DNA from: Enoplosus armatus
Lineage: Eukaryota; Chordata; Actinopteri; Centrarchiformes; Enoplosidae
Assembly (NCBI RefSeq): GCF_043641665.1
Contig: NC_092190.1
Coordinates: 25,436,010-25,500,009, forward strand
Length of the DNA: 64,000 nt
Direction: 5' to 3'
Position 1 is the first letter of the stretch; each line of letters begins with the position of its first letter. The position numbers were made by a program, and so were the translations under genes. Shown in pieces: positions 1-10,380 of the stretch. The notes beneath the pieces were generated by a model. It was not told the DNA's origin, did no database searches, and was given only the letters and a program-made list of their open reading frames with translations.

Positions 1-1420
1 CACTGGTCATTGGTCCCCACAAAGACAGAAGTAGAAGACCACACACTCTTTTATATTTATATTATATTGTTTGTGTGTAATCAGAGTTAATACGTCGCTG
101 CAGAAACGTTTGCTCAACATTTTCCTAGCTCCTCTGGGGCTTCACAGGAATAAATATGACCGGTGCTTCATATCTGTGTGTGTAAACGGCAGCTTTAATC
201 TCATTCTGCTGCTTTTAATTTGAGAATGATGAGGAGGGGAGTTGCTGCCTGCTGGGCCTCTGAAGAGAAAACTGAGGGAGGGGTTTTTATTTGAAAAGCC
301 AGTAATGAAGTTAATTTTACAAGGTTTCCGTTCATTAAGAGCAGCTCGCTCAGGTGCTCCGCAGACGTTTACACACTCGTGAATCCAACGAGGGAACAGG
401 AAACACAAAGAACACAAAGAATCACATCAACACACAACTAAGGAGTGAAAAATCAGAGAATATCGGTTTCATTTCATCAAATACAAAGACATGTTCTCAT
501 GTTGACAGAAGATCAGACTGTTGACTATTACATATTAGTCAGTCTTTACTCATTCAGTTACTTTTTTTTTTCTAATTTCTGGTGAATTCATTTCAGTACC
601 AAATATGCTTGTTCCTTCTGTGAGTCTAACAAGAAGCATGTTGTGATGTATCATTCAACCACAAACCCTAAAAACATTGTTAGAAAACTGAGACTGTACT
701 TACATCTAGATCCTTTGAATCAATACGTACATTGAATGATTTATGACTTTTCCCCCATATCATACAGCCTGCATGCAGCCCCAACAACCTCCACCAATCA
801 GAGATCTGTGTGGCCTGAGAGGCAAAACCCAGGGCAACCCCACGAAAACTTCCCAGTGTGCACAAGCTTCATACAGCTGTGGGCGTGTGTGATCTAGCGT
901 CAATCACTCTGGACTTTACAGACTAAACGATGAATCCATTATTATAAGTTTAAATAAAAGTAAAACGTGACTCAGCAATGAGCCCCAAATTCATTCAGAT
1001 AAAACATGAAAACTTGGATTAAGACTTAAAAACCCTGAAAATCCAGATAAGTGACCACAAACAAATAAAAATACAAACATGAAACTGTGAAAATGTGCGT
1101 ATAAACCCCCATGTCCACATGATAGTGCACATGCTTATTGAAGTTGCAGTTTTCAAATTGATTAATACATACATTTCTATTATTAAACAGTAAACCCTAA
1201 AACTTCCACAATAAAAATAAAACATCAGGTAAACATCAGGTAAGACCTGATTTTTGAAATTCAAGTAAAAACATCATTTAGATAAAGATAAGATTCAACT
1301 AAAACCTGACAAGAAAAGTACAAACTCGAACATTTGTTTAAACAGTTAAAAATATATGTAGAAGATTTGTTGATGGTTCAAGTAAAAACAATCAGATACA
1401 AATCTTAAAATAAATAATGA
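1..1420. other. Non-coding flank, nothing recognised
   Basis: AT-rich sequence with scattered stops in all frames. The short open frames here show no domain, no compositional signal of coding and no splice pattern that I can defend. I see no repeat family that I can name. Confidence 0.6.
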
Positions 1421-1611
1421 TCAGAATCAGAATCAGAAATATTTTATTGATCCCCAGAGGGAAATTACACAGTTACAGGTGCTCCCATTCAAGAGTAGGA
1501 AAATAGAAAAGTAAATTTAGAAATGAGCAGTATGTACAAATAAGAATATAAAAATACAAAATAAAATATATACATTTACAATATTTAAGTGAAAAATAAA
1601 AACGGTGATAG
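1421..1611 (-). mobile_element. Rex1-type LINE, 3'-end fragment
   Basis: On the minus strand this reads as the 3' UTR and tail of the same LINE family found at 39931-40803. Both share an AT-rich stretch, then 'CTTGAATGGGAGCACC', then 'GGGGATCAATAAA', then a run of GATTCT repeats. The fragment starts at the tail (about 1421) and loses similarity near 1611, so it is a strongly 5'-truncated insertion with no coding sequence. Its 5' end abuts the 5' end of the L2 copy that begins near 1612, so the two elements sit head to head. The assignment to Rex1 rather than another CR1/L2-group clade rests on memory of fish LINE tails and is less certain than the family match. Confidence 0.75.
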
Positions 1612-1694
1612 TTCTCTCCTTTTAGCGACTTTTTCGCTAATCTCACAGTTGTTTACACACTATTCTGCATGTTACATTAGCTTAGCAGCTAGCG

Positions 1695-1916
1695 ATGGCT
1701 TCTCTCTCCCCTTCTCACTCTCCTGCTCTGTCCTGCTCGGTGTGTCAGATGTTTAGTTATTCCTCCGCCTCCTTTAGCGATAATGGTAAATGTAATAAAT
1801 GTAGTTTATTTAGCGTGCTGGAGGTGAGGCTCAGCGAGTTGGAGCGACTCAGTGCAGCTCCCGCTAGCCGTCCCCCGGCAGTTCCCGAGCACTGTGTCTG
1901 CCCCCCGACCACTTAA
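1695..1916 (+). pseudogene. LINE ORF1 N-terminus (C2C2 knuckle), truncated
   Basis: A 73-codon frame starting at an ATG preceded by the element's 5' leader. Residues 15-36 contain two CxxC pairs (CSVC and CNKC) spaced like a small zinc knuckle, followed by a short leucine-rich, coiled-coil-like stretch (VLEVRLSELERL). In CR1/L2-group LINEs ORF1 joins a PHD/zinc-like N-terminus to an SGNH esterase and is thought to act in RNA or lipid binding in the retrotransposition particle. Here the frame jumps by deletion from the N-terminal part straight into the ORF1-ORF2 spacer and stops, so the esterase domain is absent. Compare with copy 2 at 11285-12094, where the esterase survives. Confidence 0.7.
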
Positions 1917-1924
1917 ATGAATTC

Positions 1925-2975
1925 AATCAAAAGTAAACAGGAGAGGAGTCATTAATAAAAATGTAATAAAAATCACCACCACCACTGCTATAGTCCAGAG
2001 CAACAGGAAGACGAAGTGTGGACTGTTAAACATCAGATCTCTGTCATCTAAAGCTGTATTAGTAAACAAGCTAATATCAGATAATCATATTGATCTACTG
2101 TGTCTGACAGAAACCTGGCTGTGTCATGAAGAATATGTCAGCCTGAATGAATCCACTCCGCCCAGTCACACTAATACTCACATCCCTCGAGGCACCGGCC
2201 GAGGAGGTGGAGTTGCAGCCATCTTTGACTCAAGCCTGTTGATGAACTCTAGACCTAAACTGGATTATAACTCACTCGAAAGCCTTGTTGAGTCTCTCAC
2301 TCCCAACCTGGAAAACACTGAAGCCAGTCTTATTCGTTATAGTCTATCGCGCTCCAGGTCCATACTCTGAATTCTTATTGAGTTTTTATCAGGTTTAGTC
2401 CTTAAAACAAAGTCATTATCATAGGTGATTTTAATATTCATGTGGACGTTGATAAGGATAGCCTTGGTACTGTGTTTCTCTCATTATTGGATTCGATCGG
2501 CTTCTGTCAGAGGGTACAGAAACCCACTCACTGTTTTAATCACAACCTCGACCTGGTTCTGATATATGGACTTAAAATTGAACATCTAATTGTCTTTCCA
2601 CAGAATCCTTTGTTATCGGACCATTATTTAGTAACTTTTGAATTCCTATTATTGGACTACACGCCATTAGGCAAAAAAGCCTACACCAGATATCTATCTG
2701 ATAGTGCTGTAGCTAAATTTAAGGAAATGATTCCATCGGCATTTAATTCAATGCCACGTCTCAATACAACTGAGGACTCCCATGCTAACCTTAGTCCCTC
2801 CCAAATTGACTATTTTGACTATATTCTAACTATTAGAGACAGAATTGATCACCTCCTGTCTTCAGGTGGTACCTTACCTTCAAACACAGCTGTAAAACCT
2901 GATGTATATTTAGATTGCTTTTCTCCCATTGACCTTCACCAAACAACTAAAACCATTTCTTCATCTAAGCTATGA
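1925..2975 (+). pseudogene. LINE ORF2 endonuclease domain, frameshifted
   Basis: An APE-type endonuclease in pieces. The first frame (about 2015-2250) includes the signature stretches [10 protein letters not shown] and LTETWL, the second holding the catalytic glutamate, then [10 protein letters not shown]. After a frameshift, 2442-2975 continues through DFNIHVDVD-type sequence to LLSDHYLVTFEF, the SDH motif with the catalytic histidine. The domain nicks target DNA to prime reverse transcription. The frame then runs over a deletion into IRDRIDHLL and ends at 2975, just before the inserted tail fragment at 2989. Non-functional. Confidence 0.8.
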
Positions 2976-2982
2976 ACTTGTC

Positions 2983-3035
2983 TCTTAGTAATTTCCCCCA
3001 GGGATCAATGAAGTATGTCTGATTCTGATTCTTAG
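2983..3035 (+). mobile_element. Tail-only Rex1-type insertion inside L2 copy 1
   Basis: The L2 sequence 'CTTGTCTCTTAG/ACCCCATCC', intact in copies 2, 3 and 4, is interrupted here by about 41 bp (2989-3029). The insert matches the end of the Rex1-type LINE at 40763-40803, namely 'CCCAGGGATCAAT' followed by GATTCT repeats. A 6-bp duplication, TCTTAG, lies on both sides (2983-2988 and 3030-3035). This is what target-primed reverse transcription gives when it stops almost at once. Confidence 0.75.
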
Positions 3036-3254
3036 ACCCCATCCCAACTTGGCTGCTTAAAAAGGTTTCACCTTTAGTCAGCACTTCTTTACTAGACATG
3101 ATCAATCTGTCTTTATTAAGAGGCTATGTACCACATTCAGTTGGCATTTAAGGAACCGCACTAAGCTGGTTTAAGTTGTATTTATCAGATCGATTTCACT
3201 TTGTGCACGGTAACAATGAATCCTCCATGTACGCCAAAGTTCCACAAGGCTTGG

Positions 3255-4148
3255 ATCAATACTATTCACCTTATATATGCTTCCTTCAGGAGATATTATT
3301 AGAAAACACTCCATAAACTTTCATTGCTATGCGGATGATACCCAGTTCTATCTATTGATCAAGCCAGAAGAACCTCATCAGCCAAGCTCCAAGCATGCCT
3401 TAAGGACATAAAGACCTGGATGACCTGCAATTATCTGATGTTGAACTTGGACAAAACAGAAGTTATTGTTCTTGGCCCTGAACACCTCAGAAACACAGAA
3501 TCTAAGGATATTGTTACTCAAGATGGCACTGCCCTGGCCTCCAGCGCCACCGTGAGGAATCTCGGAGTTGTCTTTGATCGGGACATGTCCTTTAACTCCC
3601 ACATAAAACAAACTTCAAGGACTGCCTTCTTTCACCTCCGTAAAATTGCAAAAATCAGGAAGATTCTGTCTCAAACAGATGCAGAAAAATTAGTCAATGC
3701 ATTTGTCACATCTAGGCTGGATTATTGCAGTTCCTTATTATCAGGCTGTTCCAATAAGTCCCTGAAGACTCTCCAGTTGATCCAGAATGCTGCAGCACGT
3801 GTACTAACAGGAACCAGGAAAAGAGATCATATTTCTCCTGTATTAGCTTCGCTGCACTGGCTCCCTGTAAAATCCAGAATAGAGTTTAAAGTCCTTCTCC
3901 TGACCTACAAAGCTCTCACTGGTCAGGCACCATCATATCTTAAAGACCCCACTAGAGCACTGCGCTCCAAGAATGCAGGGTTGCTTGTGGTTCCTAGAGT
4001 CTCCAAAAGCAGAACAGGAGCCAGAGCCTTCAGCTATCAAGCTCCTCTCCTGTGGAACCGGCTCCCAGTTTGGGTCCAGGAGGCAGACACACTCTCTACT
4101 TTTAAGAGTAGGCTTAAAGCTTTGCTTTTTGATAACGCTTATAGTTAG
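3255..4148 (+). pseudogene. LINE ORF2, RT palm end, thumb and C-terminus
   Basis: The stretch around 3320-3350 still reads [10 protein letters not shown] (RT box C, YADD catalytic aspartates) but is out of frame with what follows. The open frame 3420-4148 (242 codons) covers the region after box [27 protein letters not shown], the thumb/connection [21 protein letters not shown], and the L2-group C-terminal signature ([12 protein letters not shown], then FKSRLKALLF). It ends at a normal stop. RT boxes 1 to B are lost by deletion, so this copy has no polymerase activity. The C-terminal part is nearly identical to copy 4. Confidence 0.85.
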
Positions 4149-4790
4149 GGCTGGCTCAGGCCTGCCTGGACCAGCCCCCTAGTTATGCTGCTATAGGCCT
4201 AGACTGCTGGGGGACTTCCCATGATGCGCTGAGCTGTGCTCCTCTCCCTCTCCATCTTTACACATTCATGTCCCTCCAATGCATGTTACTAACTTCATGT
4301 CTTCCCGGAGTTTCTTTGTGCTTTGTCGTCTCGCAGGTTCCTGTGGATCATGGTCCTGGTACGCCTGGCTGCTGCTGCCATGGTCCTGCCTGACTCTAAT
4401 CATTATAGTTATCATTATTAATCATAGTTCTGTTACTATTGAAGCTGTTATTGCTATTATTAATCATATTTCAGTTATTATTACAGCTGTAACTACTATT
4501 ATCAGTCATATTTCCATTGTTATTATAATTATAGCCGCTATGACTACTGCTAGTGCTGCCATACATCTCTGCCTGTCTGTCTCTCTCTCTCTCCTTCCTC
4601 TTAAAGGAAGCTTTTCCTCTCCACTGTCTCCATAGTTCTTCTCATGGTGGGAACTGTTGGGTCTCTGTAATAACACTATAAAGAGTCGGTCTAGACCTGC
4701 TCTATATGTAAAGTGTCATGAGATGACTTTTGTTGATGATGATTGGTTGGTGATTTGGCACTATATAAATAAATTGAATTGAATTGAACA
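4149..4790 (+). other. L2 LINE 3' UTR and tail
   Basis: Sequence downstream of ORF2 shared by all long copies: a GC-rich block, an ATT-rich block (about 4395-4550), a short CTGT/CTCT tract, then 'AAAGTGTCATGAGATGAC' and a tail of TTGAA repeats. The 118-codon open frame at 4279-4635 is produced by this UTR and is not counted as a gene. Confidence 0.8.
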
Positions 4791-4848
4791 AGAAGTCATT
4801 CGGGTGCGCCATCTTGCTTGCTGACCCAAAGCTCTTATTTCTGCACAG

Positions 4849-5135
4849 GAGGGAGGAGCTGGGATTGAGGATCGAGGAGCAGGGATCGAGGAGCAGGGAT
4901 CAAGGATCAAGGAGGGAGGAGCGGGGATCGAGGAGCGGGGATTGAGGAGCAGGGATCAAGGATCAAGGAGGGAGGATCGATGAGCGGGGATCGGGGAGCG
5001 GGTATCGAGGAGCGAGGATCAAGGAGTGAGGAGCGGGGATACAGGATACAGGAGAGGGGATACAGGAGCAAGGAGCGGGGATCGAGGAGCGGGGACCGAG
5101 GACTGGGGACCGAGGAGCAGGGATTGCAGGATTGC
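4849..5135 (+). repeat. GGGATCGAGGAGC minisatellite
   Basis: About 285 bp of degenerate tandem units of roughly 12-15 bp built on GGGGATCGAGGAGC with GATCAAGGAG and ATACAGGAG variants. Its purine-rich strand leaves several frames open on both strands; none is a gene. Confidence 0.85.
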
Positions 5136-6286
5136 AGCCTTCCCAGAAGTCAAGTACTGTTATTTTCTTCTCTGCAGTGAATCTGTAGCTCAAACGAGAC
5201 TACATGAAGGACTCCACAGAGAAATTATATTTAATGCAAGAAGATGGGGATCCTAAACATGTTTCAATGAAGTTTATTTCATCCACAACCTGTTCTGTCA
5301 TAAATGTCACTAACAGCAGCATGTGTGGAACATCTTTGATCATCTCTTGTACAGCACTTACATTACCTGCAGTCGTTAAACTGGTCCAGGGCTCAGCCCA
5401 CCTTCAGCAATGTATATATTTTTACACTTTTCTCTGCCTTAATAATTCAAACAATGACTCAAACATGTTTCTTTGTAGCTGTGAAGACCAGAGGCCTAAA
5501 TGAGGTGATGAGGGACTTGGCCATCAGAGCTGAGAGTGTTTTGTCAGCTGATTGGTTCATGAGCTCTCCCTCCTGCCTGTCAGCTGCCTTGTTTCCCTCC
5601 TCTGTTCCTCGCTGGACTGTTTCAGTGTGTAACCTTTGTCTCATCCCCTCATGGAGAGTGTCAGGTGTTCAGTGGCTGGACATGGAGCCCTCATTGTTCC
5701 ATCTCATGAAGTGGGTGTGTGTTTGTGCTTGTGGTACCGGGGTGTATATAGACTAGACCCCTGGTTACGACAGGAATAACATTACAAGCAATCACCTGGC
5801 TGCCACATAACAGTAATGACAGACGCTGGTCGATCCAGCAGATCCAACAGATCCAGCTGATCCAGCATCATTAGAAATGGACATCGCTTCAAGTGACGCT
5901 AGGAAGTTGAGTGTCACTAAACACACTCTGACAGTTTATTTCATCTCCTTAGTGTACATTCATGTTAATGTAATATTAAACCACTTACAGTGACAGAGCT
6001 GCATCTCTGTGAGAGAGCACTTCATCAGAACTCCTCCTCCTCAGATGTCTGAATCCTGAGCTCTTCTTCTTCTGTCAAAAACAAACTAACAGTGTCGACC
6101 TTCTGTGTGTTTTATATATGTGTTTCGGGTATATGTGTTTTATACCCAGTGCTTCATGAATCACATGACACGTGTACACATGCTTGTTGAAGGTGTAGTT
6201 TTATAATAAATCAAGTTGATTAATACATATTAGCTAGTAATTAAACAGGTGGGGGAAAAGTTGATCATCTGTATTAATATGTTGTT
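5136..6286. other. Non-coding, nothing recognised
   Basis: The open frames here (for example 5204-5503, 5454-5756) overlap one another and carry no motif. No named repeat is seen. Confidence 0.5.
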
Positions 6287-6331
6287 CAGTTTGGAGTTCC
6301 TCAAGGATCAATTGTGGGTCCTCTTTTATTC
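6287..6331 (+). pseudogene. Short LINE RT relic (box B)
   Basis: Fifteen codons read QFGVPQGSIVGPLLF, the conserved non-LTR RT box B. Flanking sequence has no RT similarity that I can follow. It differs from box B of the main L2 family ([13 protein letters not shown]), so it probably comes from another, older LINE. Confidence 0.7.
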
Positions 6332-6720
6332 TCGTCACGTAAAGAAGTAATTAAAGTATAATCGACATTTAAAAATCAGTAAATATAATAGCTATCAATT
6401 AACATGATTACATTAAAATAAAATAAAAATTAAGAAAAATATGAATTTAGTTCAAAGAAAAACAAAATTAGACAGCATTGGTTGTTTTTCTCCTTAACTT
6501 GTTGCCCAGGTGTGTTTTCCAGGTGTTGTGAGGTCAGTGTGTGTCAGCGGTTAAAAGGACAGAAGAAGAAGATGTTATCATCTTCGACACAGATTAAAAC
6601 TGATAGAAATTGAAGTGTAAAAGAGCCGACACATGTTGACATGTCTGTCCAGATAATCCTCTGTTTTCATCTGTGGGGCGCGTAATCCTCATAAAAGGCA
6701 GCAGAGCTGTGGGGGGTTAA

Positions 6721-6733
6721 GGGGGGGGGGGGG
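6721..6733 (+). repeat. Poly(G) run, 13 nt
   Basis: Uninterrupted G13 within a purine-rich stretch. Confidence 0.9.
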
Positions 6734-6849
6734 CATTGGAGGAGGGAGGGGCATCTTCTGAATACTGAAAAAGCTGTTTATTGAGACTGAAGACAGGTGA
6801 GGACACAAATATGGACATGTTGTACATCCTGTTGTCTTTTCAGTCAATT

Positions 6850-7085
6850 CCACCATAGACTGTATATAAAGATGGCCGACCCGTCTCCACCACAGACTGT
6901 ATATAAAGATGGCCGACACATCTCCACCATAGACTGTATATAAAGATGGCTGATGCGTCCCCACCATAGACTGTATATAAAGATGGCTGACGCATCTCCA
7001 CCACAGACTGTATATAAAGATGGCCGATGCGTCCCCACCATAGACTGTATATAAAGATGGCCGACGCATCTACACCACAGACTGA
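6850..7085 (+). repeat. 37-bp tandem repeat with TATATAAA core
   Basis: Six full units and a partial seventh, period 37 bp. Each unit has CCACCAYAG, then 'ACTGTATATAAAGATGG', then a variable end (CCGACGCATCT or CTGATGCGTCC). Units differ at a few fixed positions. The unit core matches, in reverse, the end of the dispersed repeat at 7190-7318. The long minus-strand frames here (6689-7069 and 6844-7101) are products of the repeat. Confidence 0.92.
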
Positions 7086-7189
7086 CTGAACACTTGAACA
7101 AACATCAGCTGATAAGAACTAGCTGAAATGACAGAAACCATCTTTGGGAAAATGTATTGATGTGTACTTTGATTTGTTTGTTTGGTCCA

Positions 7190-7318
7190 TATCCCATCAG
7201 CCAACATGGAGGGGGCGGGGCTTGTGACCTATACTGCAGTCAGCCACCAGGAGGCAATACAGTTCTGGCTTCACTTTTGGGGAGCTGTCATGTCGTCCAC
7301 CTTTATATACAGTCTATG
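7190..7318 (+). mobile_element. Dispersed fish repeat ending TATATACAGTCTATG
   Basis: A block I recognise as a very common repeat in spiny-rayed fish genomes: 'CATGGAGGGGGCGGGG', 'CTATACTGCAGTCAGCCACC', 'GGCTTCACTTTTGG', then GTCGTCCACCTTTATATACAGTCTATG. Its last part is the reverse complement of the 37-bp unit at 6850-7085, so the array probably grew from the end of another copy in the opposite orientation. Class not established (non-autonomous). Confidence 0.6.
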
Positions 7319-8574
7319 CTCCAAACCCTGATCTGGTCTACTCAAAACCTCATTGCATTCACCAAAGAAGAACTATTTTCTGTGAAAGCAAAGTGCTTTG
7401 GCTGCACAAACTCCCACCTTGAATCTTTTTGATGGGATAAAAGTGAACTATACACTATAAAAAAATCTCCATAAGAAATCCTTCAGTATTAAATTGACGT
7501 AGAGTAAAAGTGTCTTCAAACCTCCAAAGAGTCTGAGAGGACAGCAGCAGCAGATGGAGATGATGATGAGTCAGAAAGAGGTGGAAACTGAGAAAAGGAA
7601 GAAATGAAATAATAAAACAGACAGCGAGATGCCAGCCGCCCGCTCCCATAATGCATCACGGCAGAGAGAGATTGTGTTCAGTGCTGTGCGTCCATTCAGA
7701 AATGACATGTGAAACGAGATAGAACATGGGATTGATTCTGCTGCCGTCACACTTTAATCAACAGGCTCTCACACTGTTCACTGTTATCAGCTGTGAGGCT
7801 CATCAATCTGTCCTGCATGGACACCATCAGAGGACAGACAGTCTCCTCAAATAACATGAAAGACAAACTGATTATTTATGAGGGTTCATCCTCTGGAGAG
7901 ACCAAACATCACTAGTTTAAATATTCAACTTTCAAGATGAAACAAACAAAAAAAAAAAAATCTGGAAAGACCTGACACCAAAATTCAGTTACAAACCTGA
8001 AAATTAGGGTGCAAAAGAACATGTCACAGTTAAACTCTGGGTGGTCTCTTCTTCTTCTTCTTCTTCTTCTTCTTTTTCTTCGTCATGGTGGGAGTAAACA
8101 GTTTGTTTTATGATTCAAGCAGCGGATCCTCTGATTATCTGATTATCTCAGAAAATATGGAGCACAGCAGCAGCTTGTGTCCGTGATTAAATCAATGCTA
8201 ACAAGAGCTTATTGAATTGATATGATCGGCTCCATGTTGGCGTTCCTCCTCCTCCTACTCCTCCTCTGTGGTCACTGACGGGGGTTTCCACTGAAAGGAA
8301 CTGAAGTGTCCTGTGAGGATCAGGTGAAACATCATGACCACTTTCTGTCACAGTCAGATCTCATTAATATGTAGACAGGTAAAATACTTGCTCTTGGAAG
8401 TTTTCAGTTCCTCTTTTGAAGCAGAATTTTTATCTGTTTTCTATGTATTTAAATTTTGTAGAAAGTAACAATCTAACATGTATTATGATTCAAGAATCTT
8501 TCAATTTATACAGTATTGCATTTGATTTGGACATTTTGAAGTAATGTTCGTGTGGTTTGCAGCAGTTTATAATA
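7319..8574. other. Non-coding; one (CTT)n tract
   Basis: No gene supported. A CTT trinucleotide repeat lies at about 8047-8078 and a 13-A run near 7950. The rest shows no recognised family. Confidence 0.55.
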
Positions 8575-9920
8575 TAATCATAACAATCATAATAATAATA
8601 ATACATTTTATCTATAGAGTGCTTTACATGGTAATCAAAGACATGTTAAAATGGTGATAAAAAGCAACATATTAAAAACATAAGCACACAATAATTACAC
8701 GTTAATCACACATTAAAAGCAGTTTTGAAGAGGTGAGTTTTTATTAATGATTTTAACATGGGCAGTTCAGTGCCGTCACGGATGTGTTTGGGGAGAGAGT
8801 TCCAGAGGGAGGGGGCAGCTATGCAGAAGGCTCTGTCGCCCCAGGTCCAGTGCTCAGTCCTGAGAGGTGGAGGCAGGAGGTTGGCAGATGTGTGGGGAGG
8901 GAGACAGAGTGGAGTTATTAATGGTGAGGCAGAAGTTATGAGTGGTTTTCGGGGGATTTGAGACCAATGATGATCATGTCTGATTTATCACAGTTTAGCA
9001 GGAGGAAGTTGGCTTGCATCCATTATTTGATTTCAGTGAGGCAGTTGGTCAGAGTGGAGTGGGTTGCAGTGGTGATGGATTTAGTGGCGATGTAGAGCTG
9101 GACGTCATCAGCATAGCAGTGGAAATGAAGGCCATGACGGCAAATTATGTTGCCAAGGGGAAGCATATAGAGGATGAACAGGAGGGGATGGTGGCGCAGT
9201 GGGTAGCACTGTCGCACGGGAGGAAAAGCTGGTTAGAGCGGGTTGGGGGTTCAATCCCTGTCATGTTGAAGTGTCCTTGAGCAAGACACTGAACCCTAAG
9301 TTGCTCCCGATGGAGACCAGCACCTTGCATGGTAGCTCGTCGCCATTGGTGTGTGAATGTGTGAGTGAATGGATGAATGAGACTTGGGACAGGAGCAGTA
9401 GAGGAGGTGCAGTTGTTGATGAACTGTTGACTTTTTGTGAGGTATGATTTTAACCAGGAGAGGCCGGCACGGTTGATATTGAAGGAGGATTCGAGTGCCA
9501 CAGTGAGGTCCAGAAGGATGAGAATGATGAGGTGGCCGGAGTTTGAGGAGAGGATGTCATTGGTGATTTTGAGGAGGGCTGTTTCTGTGCTGTGAGCAGA
9601 GACCGGATTGAAATGGTTCAAACAGATCGTTGGAAATGACTTCACAACAACACGTTCCAGGATTTTTGACAGAAAGGGAGATTGGAGATGGGCCGGAAAA
9701 TTGTTCATGATGTCAGGGTTGAGGCCAGGTTTTTTGAGGATGGGGTGACAGCAGCCAATTTGAGTGTTTCGGGGACTGAACCAGAGCTGAAGGAGGAGTT
9801 AATTATTTCTGTGATGAGGGAGAAAACTGGGACAGGGGGTTTGGAGGTGTTGTCACTGGGTTTGAGAAGTTTGTTTATTGTGGAGACATTATGATCTGTT
9901 TTACCCCCGAACATTTGATT
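8575..9920 (-). mobile_element. Second L2-like LINE, decayed 3' half
   Basis: Read on the minus strand, 9914-9700 gives an RT N-terminal region (ITEIINSSFSSGSVPETLKL), then FLSKILERVVVKS and HSTETALLKITNDIL, then LDL in the box A region and WLKSYLTKSQQF. After the SINE at 9185-9395 it resumes with [14 protein letters not shown] and [13 protein letters not shown] (RT box C, YADD), then LLLNCDKSDMIIIG. At 8870-8720 the L2-group C-terminus appears (APSLWNSLPKHIRD, LIKTHLFKTAF), and the 3' end near 8580 carries ATT repeats. Several frameshifts and an internal gap near 8965 make it dead. Protein sequence differs clearly from the main L2 family here, so it is an older or separate lineage. Confidence 0.85.
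9185..9395 (+). mobile_element. tRNA-like SINE inserted in the LINE relic
   Basis: Near the left end lies an RNA polymerase III A-box match, TGGCGCAGTGG (9192-9202), and a B-box match, GGTTCAATCCC (9248-9258). These are followed by a body with 'CTTGAGCAAGACACTGAACC', a sequence very common in fish genomes. The element splits the RT reading of the surrounding LINE. The heptamer ACAGGAG flanks it (9178-9184 and 9389-9395) and may be the target duplication. However, the LINE residues expected at the break ([10 protein letters not shown]) are missing, so a deletion also occurred or the match is chance. SINE class is an inference from the boxes. Confidence 0.6.
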
Positions 9921-10080
9921 TAACTTTCCAGCTGAAGCCTTTCTCGTTAGTTTGCTTTTTGAATTTGTTGTTTGATTACCAAAGATGAAGAATTTAGTCG
10001 AACTTACAAATTCAGTTAACTTCTTCAGTTTGTCTACAACACATGTTTCAACACGTTACAAATCTCATTATGACACATAT

Positions 10081-10380
10081 TCAGAGCTAGCTAGCTTTTT
10101 CAATGCGTTTAGTCACAGTAGCTCTCGATGGCATACCGTACTCGGGCTCGAGGTACCAAACTATCTCTTTGAATCTCTCGCCATCGACCACACTGATCGG
10201 TAGCGTATCGGTAGCGTATCGGTCTCAATCATTGTTCTTAATGTGGTACAGCATAGTGCTAGTACTACTACTGAACTGAAGAGTAGCATCACACAATTAA
10301 CATTTGACTTTGGTGCCTTTCTGGAGGAAATGGCCCCACACCAGGCTTTGTTTAGCGCACTTAATTTTTAACTTCAGGCT
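10081..10380 (-). pseudogene. hAT transposase relic (BED finger)
   Basis: A continuous minus-strand frame from 10380 down to 10084 contains a BED-type zinc finger: SLVWGHF, then C-stop-LC at the first metal pair, then FSSSTSTMLYHIKNN with the expected histidine. It continues into PISVVDGERFKEIVWYLEPE and YGMPSRATVTKRIE, the start of the ZBED/hAT transposase region that follows the finger in this family. In-frame stops fall inside the CxxC pair (near 10298) and after IKNND, and another follows KRIEKAS. It is a dead fragment of a hAT element, not a host ZBED gene. The catalytic region is not visible further along. Confidence 0.75.

Larger units (their letters stand above)
1612..4790 (+). mobile_element. 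L2/CR1-group LINE, copy 1 (internally deleted)
   Basis: A non-LTR retrotransposon copy with recognisable 5' region, ORF1 start, endonuclease pieces, RT C-terminal part, 3' UTR and a tail of TTGAA repeats after 'TATATAAATAAATTG'. Compared with the other copies in the window it has lost most of ORF1 (junction near 1890), the linker between endonuclease and RT (junction near 2815) and the RT core including boxes A and B (junctions near 3150 and 3255). A tail fragment of a second LINE is inserted at 2989-3029. It cannot encode a working element. Family-level call is firm; the exact clade (Maui-like L2 against other CR1-group lineages) needs a tree. Confidence 0.92.

Noticed and set aside
9187..9260. 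A true tRNA gene at the A/B boxes
   Set aside because: The boxes are 56 bp apart, no cloverleaf could be drawn by eye, and the downstream body is a common fish repeat; it fits a SINE better.
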